DNA of 64,000 nucleotides, taken from Ilyomonas limi (GTDB lineage Bacteria > Bacteroidota > Bacteroidia > Chitinophagales > Chitinophagaceae). Positions 54,267-63,872 of the stretch are shown one piece after another (the stretch's first letter is position 1; every line of letters starts with the position of its first letter). Position numbers and translations under genes: made by a program. The stretch spans positions 124,001 to 188,000 of the forward strand of contig NZ_SZQL01000008.1 of the NCBI RefSeq assembly GCF_005233845.1. The letters run 5' to 3'. Under the pieces are notes generated by a model. That model was not told the origin of the DNA. It made no database searches and saw only the letters and a list, made by a program, of their open reading frames with translations.

Positions 54267-54588
54267 ATGATGGCAAGTCAATACATAAGATTATATGACT
54301 TTTTAAACAAAACTTCAATGTTGATGAAGTAAAAGCGCGTATTTTTCCAGAGGCAATAGAACAAATAGCAGAAAATAAATTTAAAGAAGAAAAACAGCCT
54401 TGCAGGCAAATCGGAATTAGTTTATTTGCGTAATAAAGTTTCAATTATTAAAAAGAAATATGCAAATAGACTTTTCTTACTTAAAGAGCGAAATGCGTGC
54501 AGAATTTAATAAAATTGTGACCTGTTTGTAAGTACGATGTTCGTTATGATAGCGCTTTTATATACAATGATAGAATTAGTTGGATAAC
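54267..54588 (+). pseudogene. Decayed small coiled-coil/membrane-protein gene between thrS and infC
   Basis: Reading through shifted frames gives MMASQYIRLYDFLN, then NFNVDEVKARIFPEAIEQIA, then KFKEEK, then YLKSEMRAEFNKI and finally FVSTMFVMIALLYTMIELVG followed by TAA. The order of acidic N-terminus, coiled coil and C-terminal membrane helix resembles DUF1640-type small proteins. At least two frameshifts interrupt it. The homology assignment is tentative; the coding character and the disruption are what I can see. Confidence 0.5.
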
Positions 54589-54635
54589 TTTTATTTTAAT
54601 CACACAAAAAACAATTATTCACCAAACGTCAATTA

Positions 54636-55205
54636 ATGGCATTACCACCCAGAGGAAGATTTAACCCAAGGTTTAACAGGCAGCCGGAGCCTGAACATCG
54701 TATCAACGATAGAATCCGCGTACCACAGGTTCGCCTCGTAGGCGACAATGTAACAGTCGGCGTTTACCCCACCGACGAAGCCCGCCGCATTGCGCAGCAG
54801 CAGGAACTGGATTTGGTAGAAATATCGCCAAACGCCGATCCGCCCGTCTGCAAAATCATTGACTACAAAAAGTTTTTGTACGAAAAGAAGCGCAAGGAAA
54901 AAGAAATGAAAGCCAATGCCAAGCAAAGCGAGGTAAAAGAAATTCGTTTTACGCCAGGCACCGACGATCATGATTTTGACTTTAAAGCCAAACATGCAGA
55001 AACCTTCCTGAAAGAAGGCAACAAAGTAAAGGCGTACGTGCAGTTTAAAGGACGTGCCATCATGTTTCAGGACCGTGGGCAATTGCTGCTATTGAAATTT
55101 GCAGAGCGGCTGGCAGATGTAGGTATGCTGGAAAGCATGCCAAAAATGGAAGGCAAGCGTATGCTGGCAATGTTTGCGCCTAAGAGCCAGAAAAAAAAGG
55201 CTTAG
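54636..55205 (+). CDS. infC: Translation initiation factor IF-3
   Basis: 189 residues starting MALPPRGRFNPRFNRQ, a basic extension before the IF-3 core. N-domain: NDRIRVPQVRLVGDNVTVGV and LVEISPNADPPVCKIIDYKKFLYE. A Lys-rich linker follows, then the C-domain: KEIRFTPGTDDHDFDFKAKH and KAYVQFKGRAIMFQDRG. The start is a plain ATG rather than the AUU/AUC found in some bacteria. The usual downstream genes rpmI and rplT are missing; a terminator follows instead. Confidence 0.97.
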   Translation: MALPPRGRFNPRFNRQPEPEHRINDRIRVPQVRLVGDNVTVGVYPTDEARRIAQQQELDLVEISPNADPPVCKIIDYKKFLYEKKRKEKEMKANAKQSEVKEIRFTPGTDDHDFDFKAKHAETFLKEGNKVKAYVQFKGRAIMFQDRGQLLLLKFAERLADVGMLESMPKMEGKRMLAMFAPKSQKKKA

Positions 55206-55223
55206 TAATTAATTTTATAATAA

Positions 55224-55266
55224 AAAGCGAAGCATGTTTAATTAGTTTAAAAACATGCTCCGCTTT
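55224..55266. terminator. Bidirectional terminator between infC and serine dehydratase
   Basis: AAAGCGAAGCATGTTT (55224-55239) pairs with AAACATGCTCCGCTTT (55251-55266) with one G-U. The minus-strand side is followed by TTATTATAAAAT. It separates convergent infC and sdaA. Confidence 0.8.
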
Positions 55267-55376
55267 CGTATTTTCATAAGTGAAGAATTCAGTTTTATAC
55301 GAATACGCATTTAAACCGCGGCGTTTAGCAAGGTTTTACTTATCAATTTCATCAGGCAACATCATTATCTAAAAAC

Positions 55377-56807
55377 TTAGCATTCCTTCATCCCCAACGG
55401 TATATTTATGGCCAACCCGCCTTCTGCTGTTTCTTTGTATTTGAAGTTCATGTCTTTGGCGGTATCCCACATTGTTTTTACTACGGCATCCAGCGATACT
55501 TTAGCATAATCCGGCATACTCTGCAATGCCAGTTGCGATGCGGTGATGGCTTTAATAGCGCCCATTGTATTGCGCTCTATACAAGGCACCTGCACCAATC
55601 CGCCAATCGGGTCGCAGGTCATGCCAAGGTGGTGCTCCATGGCTATTTCGGCAGCCATCAACGCCTGCCGTTGTGTGCCACCCAAACTTTCTGTAAGCGC
55701 CGCCGCTGCCATAGCAGACGAAACACCAATTTCTGCCTGGCACCCGCCCATTGCTGCAGAAATGGTTGCTCCTTTTTTAAAAATGCTGCCTACCTCCGAG
55801 GCAGTTAATAAAAAGCGGATAATCTGCTCGTCCGAATCGCCGTTGCAAAACAAAATATAATACAGCAATACGGCAGGAATAGTACCTGAAGCACCGTTGG
55901 TAGGCGCTGTTACTACCCGCCCGAAGGAAGCATTTTCTTCGTTTACCGCAAGGGCAAAACAACTAATCCAGTCCAGTACATGCTGAAAGTTATGGATGCT
56001 GCTTTTAATTACCTGCATCCAACCTTCATAATTTGTATAAATGCTGCTGCCTACGAGTTTTTTATTCAAGGCATACGCGCGGCGGCGTACATGCAAGCCT
56101 CCGGGCAGTTCGCCATTGGTATGGCTGCCTCGATAAATACAATCGCGCATGGTATGCCAGATGTGCAAAACACCGGCTTTGGTTTCAGCCTCAGGTCGCC
56201 AGGCACTTTCGTTTTCGAGCACAATACCATAAATGGGCAAGCCGGTTTTCATGCACCAATAGAGCAGATCGTTGGAGTTGTTTATAGGAAAAGGCAGGTC
56301 TATATTTTCGCCCGCAGTACTGCCTTGTTCGCCTTCTTTTATCACAAAGCCACCACCTACCGAATAGAAACTCTGGCAAATATTAGTACCATCAGAAAAA
56401 TCGGCTAAAAAAGAAAGCGCATTAGGATGATAAGGCAACGATTCACCCATCAGGAAAACAATGTCTTCTTCGGGATTAAAATAGAGCCACTTTTTTCCAC
56501 CAACCAGCAATCTTTTACCCTCCAATATCTGCTGAATAGAAAACTGAATACTATTTACATCTATGGTTACCGGGTCTTCGTTCATCAAGCCCATTTGAAC
56601 GGCTAAATCAGTTCCATGCCCTTTGCCCGTTTTAGCTAAAGAGCCATATAGCAACACTTTAACGGCAGTAAGCTTTTCCAGTAAAGAAGTTTCATTCAAC
56701 ATTTGCACAAACTGCATAGCTGCCCGCCAGGGGCCCAGCGTATGAGAGGAGGAAGGTCCCACGCCTATCTTAAACATGTCAAAAACCGAAATCGCTTCGT
56801 GCGGCAT
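55377..56807 (-). CDS. sdaA: L-serine dehydratase, iron-sulfur type, single chain
   Basis: 476 residues with the beta and alpha parts fused. N-terminal [21 protein letters not shown] and [12 protein letters not shown]-terminal [40 protein letters not shown]. Cys356, Cys398 and Cys409 have the spacing (42 and 11) of the three Cys that hold the 4Fe-4S cluster in the E. coli enzyme. It deaminates L-serine to pyruvate and ammonia. It is monocistronic, convergent with infC. Confidence 0.95.
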   Translation of the reverse strand: MPHEAISVFDMFKIGVGPSSSHTLGPWRAAMQFVQMLNETSLLEKLTAVKVLLYGSLAKTGKGHGTDLAVQMGLMNEDPVTIDVNSIQFSIQQILEGKRLLVGGKKWLYFNPEEDIVFLMGESLPYHPNALSFLADFSDGTNICQSFYSVGGGFVIKEGEQGSTAGENIDLPFPINNSNDLLYWCMKTGLPIYGIVLENESAWRPEAETKAGVLHIWHTMRDCIYRGSHTNGELPGGLHVRRRAYALNKKLVGSSIYTNYEGWMQVIKSSIHNFQHVLDWISCFALAVNEENASFGRVVTAPTNGASGTIPAVLLYYILFCNGDSDEQIIRFLLTASEVGSIFKKGATISAAMGGCQAEIGVSSAMAAAALTESLGGTQRQALMAAEIAMEHHLGMTCDPIGGLVQVPCIERNTMGAIKAITASQLALQSMPDYAKVSLDAVVKTMWDTAKDMNFKYKETAEGGLAINIPLGMKEC

Positions 56808-56890
56808 AGAATAATTTTTTTATTGAGGCAACGTTTTAAGTTGGTAATTGCATCTATTCAAAAAAGTAAAATTAATTTAATCTGTTTAGT

Positions 56891-57586
56891 ATGAAGAAAA
56901 GGACATTAGCCGTTGCCGCAGTAGCCATTGTAGCGTTTGCAGGTTGTTTTAAGAATGATGGCAGCGTCAGTACTCCGCGTGCAGGCGTTTTAGTTGACCT
57001 GGTATCGCCCAATGCTGTTAATACCTCTATTGTTTTAAATGGCAATATTATAGGCTCCAATGTATCATATGGCAGCGTACCCAATTATTATAACCAGGTC
57101 ATTCCCGGGCCCGGCAATTTAACGGTTGCCAATAATTCGAACACAACACTGTTAAACAGCAACTTCACAACCGAATCCGGAAAATTTTACAGCATTTTTA
57201 TAGTTGATTCTGCCAGCAGGATGAAATCAATTTTGGTGGAAGACAGTGTGAGCTATCCTAATGCGACCGATTCGGTAAAAGTGCGTTTCTACAACTTTGC
57301 ACCTAACTCAGTGCCATTGAGCGTTCGCATAAAAGACTCTGCAAGTCCCGTTTGGCCCTATCACGGTTTTGAAACCCAGCAAAGTGCCGGAGAAAAGAAC
57401 TCGTTTTTACCTATGAAAGCCGGTACTTATAATTTTCAGATTATAACCCTCAATAATAATGAATCTTTAAAAGATACCAGCATTACTTTTGATGGCAAGC
57501 ATATTTATACTTTGTTTATTAAAGGATTTTACCCGGATACTACCGGCACAACAGCTATAGGTCTGGGTGTGGTAAAACATGGATAA
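56891..57586 (+). CDS. DUF4397-type lipoprotein
   Basis: 231 residues. A lipoprotein signal MKKRTLAVAAVAIVAFAGC gives Cys19 as the lipidation site. The mature part is beta-rich with VRFYNFAPNSVPLSVRI (a typical DUF4397 core) and a final beta-strand domain (ITFDGKHIYTLFIKGF). It is predicted to be anchored in the outer or inner membrane facing the periplasm. Its function is unknown. It is divergent from sdaA and followed by a clear terminator. Confidence 0.8.
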   Translation: MKKRTLAVAAVAIVAFAGCFKNDGSVSTPRAGVLVDLVSPNAVNTSIVLNGNIIGSNVSYGSVPNYYNQVIPGPGNLTVANNSNTTLLNSNFTTESGKFYSIFIVDSASRMKSILVEDSVSYPNATDSVKVRFYNFAPNSVPLSVRIKDSASPVWPYHGFETQQSAGEKNSFLPMKAGTYNFQIITLNNNESLKDTSITFDGKHIYTLFIKGFYPDTTGTTAIGLGVVKHG

Positions 57587-57618
57587 AAGCATAAGATTTT
57601 TGTGTAAAAGCAATGTGG

Positions 57619-57645
57619 AGTGCAGCTATCAGGCTGCACTTTTTT
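57619..57645 (+). terminator. Rho-independent terminator after the DUF4397 gene
   Basis: An 8-bp stem AGTGCAGC/GCTGCACT with a 6-base loop is followed by TTTTT. It lies 33 bases after the stop codon, and its T-run overlaps the stop codon of the convergent gene. Confidence 0.85.
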
Positions 57646-58654
57646 ATGGCTGATATTGTATCACCACCTTTGCATTCTTTTGTAATGATGAAGAAATAGA
57701 CAACTCATAGCGCTGCCCGCCGGTAGTAATAACCATTAAGGCCGTATTAGGTGGTATTTTGCCTAAATTATCGGCGTACATTATAAACTCGTGCAGACTG
57801 TTTTTTGCAGTGGCTTTAACATGGATGGTAACCGGCTCGGTGCCAAGTAATTTTTTATATGCCACTACCTCATTGTTGTGATATACGGTGATGGTATCGC
57901 CATCTATTTCACCGTTATCGTACAAGTCTATTTTGATGTCAGGCGAATCGGTGGTAATTTTTCTTACAAGGCTATTTTCCCGTTTTGTTAATGCAGGTGG
58001 CACAGGCACCCGCCTGGGTACAGTATCTTCTGTTACCGGCGGTTTGGTTATTGGCTGCTGAATGCTCAATTGGCTCGTATCTTTTTTGAGTAAGGGCGGT
58101 TTGCGGGTAATAACCGGAGGCTTTGCTTTTTGCACAAGCGATCTTGTTGGTGGCGCAGCAGGCCTTGTTGCAGGTTGTTTTTTAGTCAAAAAATCTTCTT
58201 TATGAAAGTCTGACTCCTGCACCCGTTCCAGATAAACGGTGCCGCCACCACAATCGCCACCATCACTTACTCTTACGCTGGTAAAAGTACCCTCCAGCGA
58301 TTCGGTAGTGCCTATTTTATGGTAATCTAAATAGCAGGTAAACAGGCAGGGCGAAGTGCCAAAGCCAGCCCGCATTTCTACCAGTGTATCTTCTTTAAAA
58401 ATGATATTTTTCGTGCTCCCATTATAAACGCCTTTTAGCAAAGCTTTGCCATAAAAAGTGGTAGTATGATACGAGTAAGTAACACCACGTAATGCTTTGC
58501 TGGGCAATTGGTTTATCTGCACTTCGTAATTGTATTTCTCTCTGAACATGCCCAATCCCGTCAGGAAATAACCTTTCCATATTCCTGTTATGTTTTGTGC
58601 ATGCACAAAAGAGGTAAATAACAGGCAGGCAGCAAACAATAGCTTATACTTCAT
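57644..58654 (-). CDS. Exported protein with proline-rich linker, function unknown
   Basis: 336 residues. Signal peptide MKYKLLFAACLLFTSFVHAQ. The N-terminal domain (about 21-155) starts NITGIWKGYF and is beta-rich with several Cys (GTSPCLFTCYLDYHK, DGGDCGGGTVY). A linker (about 165-225) is rich in Pro, Lys, Arg and Thr. The C-terminal domain (about 228-336) is IKIDLYDNGEIDGDTITVYH, ALMVITTGGQRYELSISS. The end looks like a small beta-sandwich. No enzyme motif is recognised. It is periplasmic or surface-exposed. Confidence 0.7.
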   Translation of the reverse strand: MKYKLLFAACLLFTSFVHAQNITGIWKGYFLTGLGMFREKYNYEVQINQLPSKALRGVTYSYHTTTFYGKALLKGVYNGSTKNIIFKEDTLVEMRAGFGTSPCLFTCYLDYHKIGTTESLEGTFTSVRVSDGGDCGGGTVYLERVQESDFHKEDFLTKKQPATRPAAPPTRSLVQKAKPPVITRKPPLLKKDTSQLSIQQPITKPPVTEDTVPRRVPVPPALTKRENSLVRKITTDSPDIKIDLYDNGEIDGDTITVYHNNEVVAYKKLLGTEPVTIHVKATAKNSLHEFIMYADNLGKIPPNTALMVITTGGQRYELSISSSLQKNAKVVIQYQP

Positions 58655-58714
58655 ACTTCAACAAATATAATTTTTGCTGCACAGCAAAGGCGTAACAAAG
58701 CGTTAAGGTTTTTT

Positions 58715-58816
58715 GAACCGTAAAGGAGTAAAGACACTAAGTTTTACAATGAATAATTTTCATTTCATCAAAATTTAAAATTCCATATGCAGCTTCGAGC
58801 CTTTGCGTCTTTGCGG
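58715..58816. repeat. Inverted-arm repeat of the AAAGACGCAAAG type
   Basis: Left arm 58715-58741 (GAACCGTAAAGGAGTAAAGA, then CACTAAG) and right arm 58793-58816 (CTTCGAGCCTTTGCGTCTTT, then GCGG) are imperfect reverse complements. The family resembles the pair at 50184-50333. It fills the spacer downstream of the branching-enzyme gene. Confidence 0.45.
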
Positions 58817-58823
58817 TGTACAA

Positions 58824-60764
58824 CTATCGCAACACAATGCCGGCTAATGCAGGTAAATGCACACGCAGTTTATAATGCTTTGTTTCTTCATCCACCAGTG
58901 TTGCTTCGATGGCAGGATTAAACACATCGCCGGTACCCCAAAATTCTTTGCTGTCGCTGTTAAATATTTCTTCCCATACCTGCTTGCCCCAGGCATCTAT
59001 CTGCCAATCGTGGCGCACCACAGGCGTCATGTTAAGTATAATAATCAAATCATCATTGGGACGCAATCCTTTACGTTTATATACAATTACCGCTTCGTTG
59101 CGCTTCTCTAAATCTACCCATTCAAAGCCTTCCTGTTTAAATTGCAATTCATATAGCGCCGGCTGACTGCGGTACAGTTCATTTAGTTTTTGCACACAGT
59201 GTTTCATACCGCCATGACTTGCATGCTGCAATAAACTCCAGTTGAGTTCACTTTTATAGTTCCATTCGCTCGTTTGGGCAAATTCATCGCCCATAAACAA
59301 CAACTTGGCACCGGGGTGTGTAAACATATAAGTGTAAAGCAGCCGCAGATTGGCAAATTTTTGCCAGTCATCGCCGGGCATTTTATAAATCATCGGGCTT
59401 TTACCATGCACTACCTCGTCGTGGCTGAGCGGCAGCATAAAATTTTCATCGTAGAAATACATCATGCTGAAGGTGAATTTATTTTGCATGAACGGACGGA
59501 ATAAAGGATCCATTTTAAAATAATCCAGCGTATCGTGCATCCAGCCCATCATCCATTTCATACCGAAGCCCAACCCTTCAGCAAACGTAGGGCGGCTGAT
59601 GCCCGGCCAGTCGGTAGCTTCTTCTGCAATGGTTTGTATATCGGGAAAATCGCGGTACAAGGTTTCATTAAGGTCTTTAATAAATGCAATTGCTTCGAGG
59701 TTGCCATTGCCGCCATACTCGTTAGGTTCCCATTGCCCTTCGCTGCGGCTATAATCCAGGCGCAACATAGACGAAACAGCATCTACGCGCAAGCCATCGG
59801 CATGAAACACATCGCACCAAAAACGGCCACTGCTGATAAGGAAACTTTTTACTTCGCCGCGCGCATAGTTAAAAATATAAGAATTCCAATCGGGGTGATA
59901 GCCTTTGCGCATATCGGCATATTCGTAGGTATGGGTGCCATCAAACATAAACAAGCCGTGCGCATCATATGGAAAATGCGAAGGCACCCAATCGAGCAGC
60001 ACACCAATGCCGGCTCGGTGCAGACAATCCACCAGCCACATAAAATCCTGCGGATTGCCAAAACGACTGGTGGGTGCAAAAAAGCCGGTGCCCTGGTAGC
60101 CCCAGCTACCATCAAAAGGATGCTCCATTACCGGCATAAACTCTACATGCGTAAAGCCCATTTCTTTTACATACGGCACAAGCCTTTCGGCTATTTGTCC
60201 GTATGTATTGTAGGTTTCTTCGTCATATTTGCTCGGACGCATCCAGCTTGCCAGGTGCACTTCATATACGCTGTATGGCGATGTAAGTGCATTGTGCTTT
60301 CCACGGTTTTCCATCCATTCAAAGTCCAGCCAGTTATAATCTAATCCCCAGGTAATAGAAGCGGTGAGCGGTCGTTGCTCCCAAAAATGGGCAAACGGGT
60401 CACCTTTATCCAGCAGTAAGCCCTGGTAGCCATGAATGTGGTATTTATAAATTTCGCCTTTGCCAACATCAGGAATAAAACCTTCCCAAATACCTGATTT
60501 ATCGAGCCGCACAAAGAGTTGGTGCGTATGATTTTGCCAGTTGTTGAAGTTGCCCTTTACAAACACTTTGGTAGCATTAGGGGCCCATACGGCAAAGTAA
60601 GTACCCTTTCTTCCCAGCACTTCCATTTGTTTGTTACCAAACAGTTTATACAGGCTGTAATGCGTGCCGTTTTGAAAATTACTTATATCATCTTCGGTAA
60701 ATAAAGAATAGTTCCAAACCGGTTTGGTGCTGTCAACAAAGTGAATCTCTTCGTATTTTTTCAT
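58824..60764 (-). CDS. glgB: 1,4-alpha-glucan (glycogen) branching enzyme
   Basis: 646 residues from the ATG at 60764 (MKKYEEIHFV); a TTG six codons upstream is rejected. An N-terminal CBM48 (about 45-115, GRKGTYFAVWAPNATKVFVK) precedes a GH13 barrel. Region I is LLDWVPSHFPYDAHG. Region II is HADGLRVDAV with nucleophile Asp328, region III IAEEATDWP with acid Glu381, region IV LPLSHDEVVHGK. A C-terminal beta-domain ends the protein. It makes alpha-1,6 branches in glycogen. It is shorter than the 728-residue E. coli enzyme because it lacks the extra N-terminal module. No other glycogen gene is adjacent. Confidence 0.95.
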   Translation of the reverse strand: MKKYEEIHFVDSTKPVWNYSLFTEDDISNFQNGTHYSLYKLFGNKQMEVLGRKGTYFAVWAPNATKVFVKGNFNNWQNHTHQLFVRLDKSGIWEGFIPDVGKGEIYKYHIHGYQGLLLDKGDPFAHFWEQRPLTASITWGLDYNWLDFEWMENRGKHNALTSPYSVYEVHLASWMRPSKYDEETYNTYGQIAERLVPYVKEMGFTHVEFMPVMEHPFDGSWGYQGTGFFAPTSRFGNPQDFMWLVDCLHRAGIGVLLDWVPSHFPYDAHGLFMFDGTHTYEYADMRKGYHPDWNSYIFNYARGEVKSFLISSGRFWCDVFHADGLRVDAVSSMLRLDYSRSEGQWEPNEYGGNGNLEAIAFIKDLNETLYRDFPDIQTIAEEATDWPGISRPTFAEGLGFGMKWMMGWMHDTLDYFKMDPLFRPFMQNKFTFSMMYFYDENFMLPLSHDEVVHGKSPMIYKMPGDDWQKFANLRLLYTYMFTHPGAKLLFMGDEFAQTSEWNYKSELNWSLLQHASHGGMKHCVQKLNELYRSQPALYELQFKQEGFEWVDLEKRNEAVIVYKRKGLRPNDDLIIILNMTPVVRHDWQIDAWGKQVWEEIFNSDSKEFWGTGDVFNPAIEATLVDEETKHYKLRVHLPALAGIVLR

Positions 60765-61072
60765 GAGGAAGTGTGTTTTCAAAGATTAATTATTCAGCAA
60801 TAAAAGCACCATTATTATTGTAAGCCTCGTACCGCATTTTATCCCTTTGCAATTTGCGCCTTCGCCTTTTTCTTTTATGCCATTAGCATAGATAACGCTT
60901 TGTTCTTAATAAATAAAAACAATTACTGCAATAGCGAACCACCTTTTCCACCGTTCCCCTTTTATTGTTACCACTCATCAACTTAACGTAAAATTAGTAA
61001 TTCGAACCGCATACTTTGTAAAGTATTTCAACAACTTGCATGAATAAAGCCATCACCAATATTTACCTGCCC
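60765..61072. other. 308-bp divergent spacer between glgB and the outer-membrane protein gene
   Basis: No gene is seen. It contains the palindrome ATACTTTGTAAAGTAT at 61011-61026 (7-bp arms, 2-base centre), a possible operator for the outer-membrane protein gene. Confidence 0.5.
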
Positions 61073-63862
61073 ATGAGAAAACTAACCCAGATTTTACTGA
61101 TTGTGCTTGCAAGTACAACTGTTCATGCACAACAAGCTACCGTAAAAGGTAATATTTACGACACCATCAATAAAGAACATCTCAGCAACACGGTCATTGC
61201 TTTACTCCGCTCGCACGATTCGGTACTATATAAATTTACGCGCAGCGATAAAGATGGTAATTTTAGCCTACAGCATATTATTCCCGGTAAATACATTGTA
61301 TTGATTACCGAAAATACCTATGCCGATTATTTAGACAGTATAACTATCAACAGCGATACCACGATTGCTTTAGGCAGAGTGCCTATGACCTTAAAAGCCA
61401 ACCTGCTGAAGGAAGTGATTGTGCAGCAGCAAATAGCGGCCATGCGCATGAGGGGCGATACGCTGGAATATGCTGCCGACAGCTTTAAAGTACGGCAAGG
61501 TGCATCGGTAGAAGAAATGCTGAAACGGCTGCCCGGCGTACAGGTGGATAAAGATGGAAAAATAACCGCGCAGGGTGAAACAGTAGAAAAAGTGCTGGTG
61601 GATGGCGAGGAATTTTTTGGCGATGACCCCACTATTGCAACCAAAAACCTGCAAGCCGATGCGATAGATAAAGTGCAGGTGTTTGATAAAAAAAGCGACC
61701 AGGCGGAATTTACCGGCATAGACGACGGGCAAAAAACAAAAACCATCAACCTGAAGCTGAAAGCCGATAAAAAGAAAGGCAGCTTTGGTAAAGTGGATCT
61801 TGCTTCGGACTTTCAAAACCGCTGGAATAACAGTGCCATGATTAACAACTTTAAAGGCAGTGTAAAACTATCGGGGTATGGAATTATGAGCAGTACGGGT
61901 AAAACGGGATTGGACTGGGGCGAAAGCGAAAAATATGGCGGTGGTAATGGGATGCAGTACGATGAAGAAAGCGGCGGCTTTTATATCAATTTTGATAACA
62001 ATGACGATCTAAATAACGCCTCTTATTACGGCGAAGGCTTGCCCAAAAGCTGGAGTGCCGGGCTTAACCTGTCTGATAAATTTGATGATGATAACCAAAG
62101 CCTCAACGGCAGCTATCGCTACAATAAATTAAATACATTAGGGTCGGGCAAAACAATTTCAGAATCCCGTTTACCAGGCAATACTTTCATCAGCCGCGAT
62201 AGTGGCACCAACTTTAGCAGCCGCCAGCGACACTCAGCAAACGCTATTTATGAGTGGAAAATAGATAGCAGCACCTCTGTCAAACTTACCGGCAGTGGCT
62301 ATACCGGCACTACATTGGGCAGCAGTATCTCCAATAGTTTTACCACCAATAAAGCAGGTATTAAAATTAATGACAGCTATACAAAAACAGCTTCATCAGG
62401 CGAGAACCAAAACCTGAATGTAAATTTTCTGTTACGTAAAAAATTTAAGAAGGCAGGACGTTCGCTATCATTAAATATTAATGAACAGTACAACAGCAAC
62501 AATAGTACTGGTACGTTGTATGGCAATATACATTATTACGACGATACCACTGGCGTTATGTACGTTGATAGCCTCACAGACCAGCTAAAGAAGAACAGCA
62601 CCTCAATAAACACCATTGCATCGAAAATAACGTACACAGAACCGATTATAAAAAAGCTGTTTGTAGAAGTAAATTATGCATTGCGCAGCTATACTGCCAA
62701 TTCTAAAAAGCTGTCTTACGACCGCGATGATGATGGTAAGTTCAGCCAGTTGAATGATATATACAGCAATGATTATCGCTTTGATGTATTGACGAATACC
62801 GGTGGTGCTGCTTTCCGGTATAATGGTAAAAAAGTTACCGCTTCTGCCGGTACCGATGTGGGCTTTACCAACTTTACCCAAAAAGATCTGATGAACGATA
62901 CGACTTATAAAAGAGATTATACCAACTTTTTTCCAAAAGCCAATTTTACCTATAAAATAAACAGTACATCACGCTTCCAGATTAATTATAACGGCTCTAC
63001 CAGCCAGCCAACGATCAATCAGATTCAGCCGGTAAAAGACAATTCCAACCTCCTGGTTGAAACCATTGGTAATCCAGATTTAAAGCAGGCATTTAACCAT
63101 CGTATTTTCTTCAACTTTAATTCTTATAAAGTATTAAGCCAGCGTGGTTTTTATGTGTATGGATCTTTCAATACTACCAGCCATGCGATTGTTACAGACC
63201 AGTCAACAGATCTTGCAACCGGCAAAACAACACTGAAATATTTCAACCGTAATGGAAATTACAACTTCTACTCGGGTGGTGGTTATAATATGAAGCTGAA
63301 GAAGCTGGATATGTTTGTTAATGCAGGCTTCGACTATACCGGCTCGCGCTATAGCAACCGCGTAAATAATAAAGACAATACTACTAACAACCAGGCACCG
63401 GGTGTACGCATAGGCCTGCAGAAGTATAAAGAAAAAAAATACAATTTTTACTACAACAGCAGTTTCTTTTACAATTTTTCCAAATCTTCTATACAAGAAA
63501 GCAATACCACTAATTACTGGACGCAGGAACATAATTTCAATGCTAATATTACCCTGCCCTGGAAGTTGGAAATCAATACAGACTTACAGGTAAACCTGCG
63601 GCAAAAAACGCCTTCGTTTACTGAAAATAACAATGTGTTTTTGTGGAATGCCTACATCGGCAGGCGTTTATTGAAGAACGACAAAGCCATTATTAAGATT
63701 CAAGGTTATGACATACTGAATCAAAATAAAGGGTATAGCCGTTCTATTAATACCAACATAACAACCGAAAGAAACTATGAAACCATCCGCCGGTATTTTG
63801 TACTGGCATTTACCTGGAATTTTTCTAAATCGGCTATGGATGCACAGCCTGCAGCACAATAA
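61073..63862 (+). CDS. Outer-membrane beta-barrel protein with carboxypeptidase-regulatory domain
   Basis: 929 residues from the ATG at 61073, which gives a good signal peptide (MRKLTQILLIVLASTTVHAQ); an in-frame ATG at 61040 would add 11 residues. An N-terminal CarboxypepD_reg-like beta-sandwich (ATVKGNIYDTINKEHLSNTV) is followed by a plug-like domain (about 125-225, EEMLKRLPGVQVDKDGKITA) and a large barrel with many alternating strands to the end. It resembles the TonB-dependent-type OMP_b-brl_3 proteins of Bacteroidota that pair with GLPGLI proteins. No SusD-like gene follows, so it is not a classical polysaccharide-uptake pair. Its ligand is unknown. Confidence 0.9.
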   Translation: MRKLTQILLIVLASTTVHAQQATVKGNIYDTINKEHLSNTVIALLRSHDSVLYKFTRSDKDGNFSLQHIIPGKYIVLITENTYADYLDSITINSDTTIALGRVPMTLKANLLKEVIVQQQIAAMRMRGDTLEYAADSFKVRQGASVEEMLKRLPGVQVDKDGKITAQGETVEKVLVDGEEFFGDDPTIATKNLQADAIDKVQVFDKKSDQAEFTGIDDGQKTKTINLKLKADKKKGSFGKVDLASDFQNRWNNSAMINNFKGSVKLSGYGIMSSTGKTGLDWGESEKYGGGNGMQYDEESGGFYINFDNNDDLNNASYYGEGLPKSWSAGLNLSDKFDDDNQSLNGSYRYNKLNTLGSGKTISESRLPGNTFISRDSGTNFSSRQRHSANAIYEWKIDSSTSVKLTGSGYTGTTLGSSISNSFTTNKAGIKINDSYTKTASSGENQNLNVNFLLRKKFKKAGRSLSLNINEQYNSNNSTGTLYGNIHYYDDTTGVMYVDSLTDQLKKNSTSINTIASKITYTEPIIKKLFVEVNYALRSYTANSKKLSYDRDDDGKFSQLNDIYSNDYRFDVLTNTGGAAFRYNGKKVTASAGTDVGFTNFTQKDLMNDTTYKRDYTNFFPKANFTYKINSTSRFQINYNGSTSQPTINQIQPVKDNSNLLVETIGNPDLKQAFNHRIFFNFNSYKVLSQRGFYVYGSFNTTSHAIVTDQSTDLATGKTTLKYFNRNGNYNFYSGGGYNMKLKKLDMFVNAGFDYTGSRYSNRVNNKDNTTNNQAPGVRIGLQKYKEKKYNFYYNSSFFYNFSKSSIQESNTTNYWTQEHNFNANITLPWKLEINTDLQVNLRQKTPSFTENNNVFLWNAYIGRRLLKNDKAIIKIQGYDILNQNKGYSRSINTNITTERNYETIRRYFVLAFTWNFSKSAMDAQPAAQ

Positions 63863-63872
63863 TTTTTTAACT

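Noticed and set aside
59535-60344. 269-codon plus-strand frame opposite glgB
   Set aside because: Antisense shadow of a clear GH13 enzyme; the translated sequence resembles no family and has no start context.
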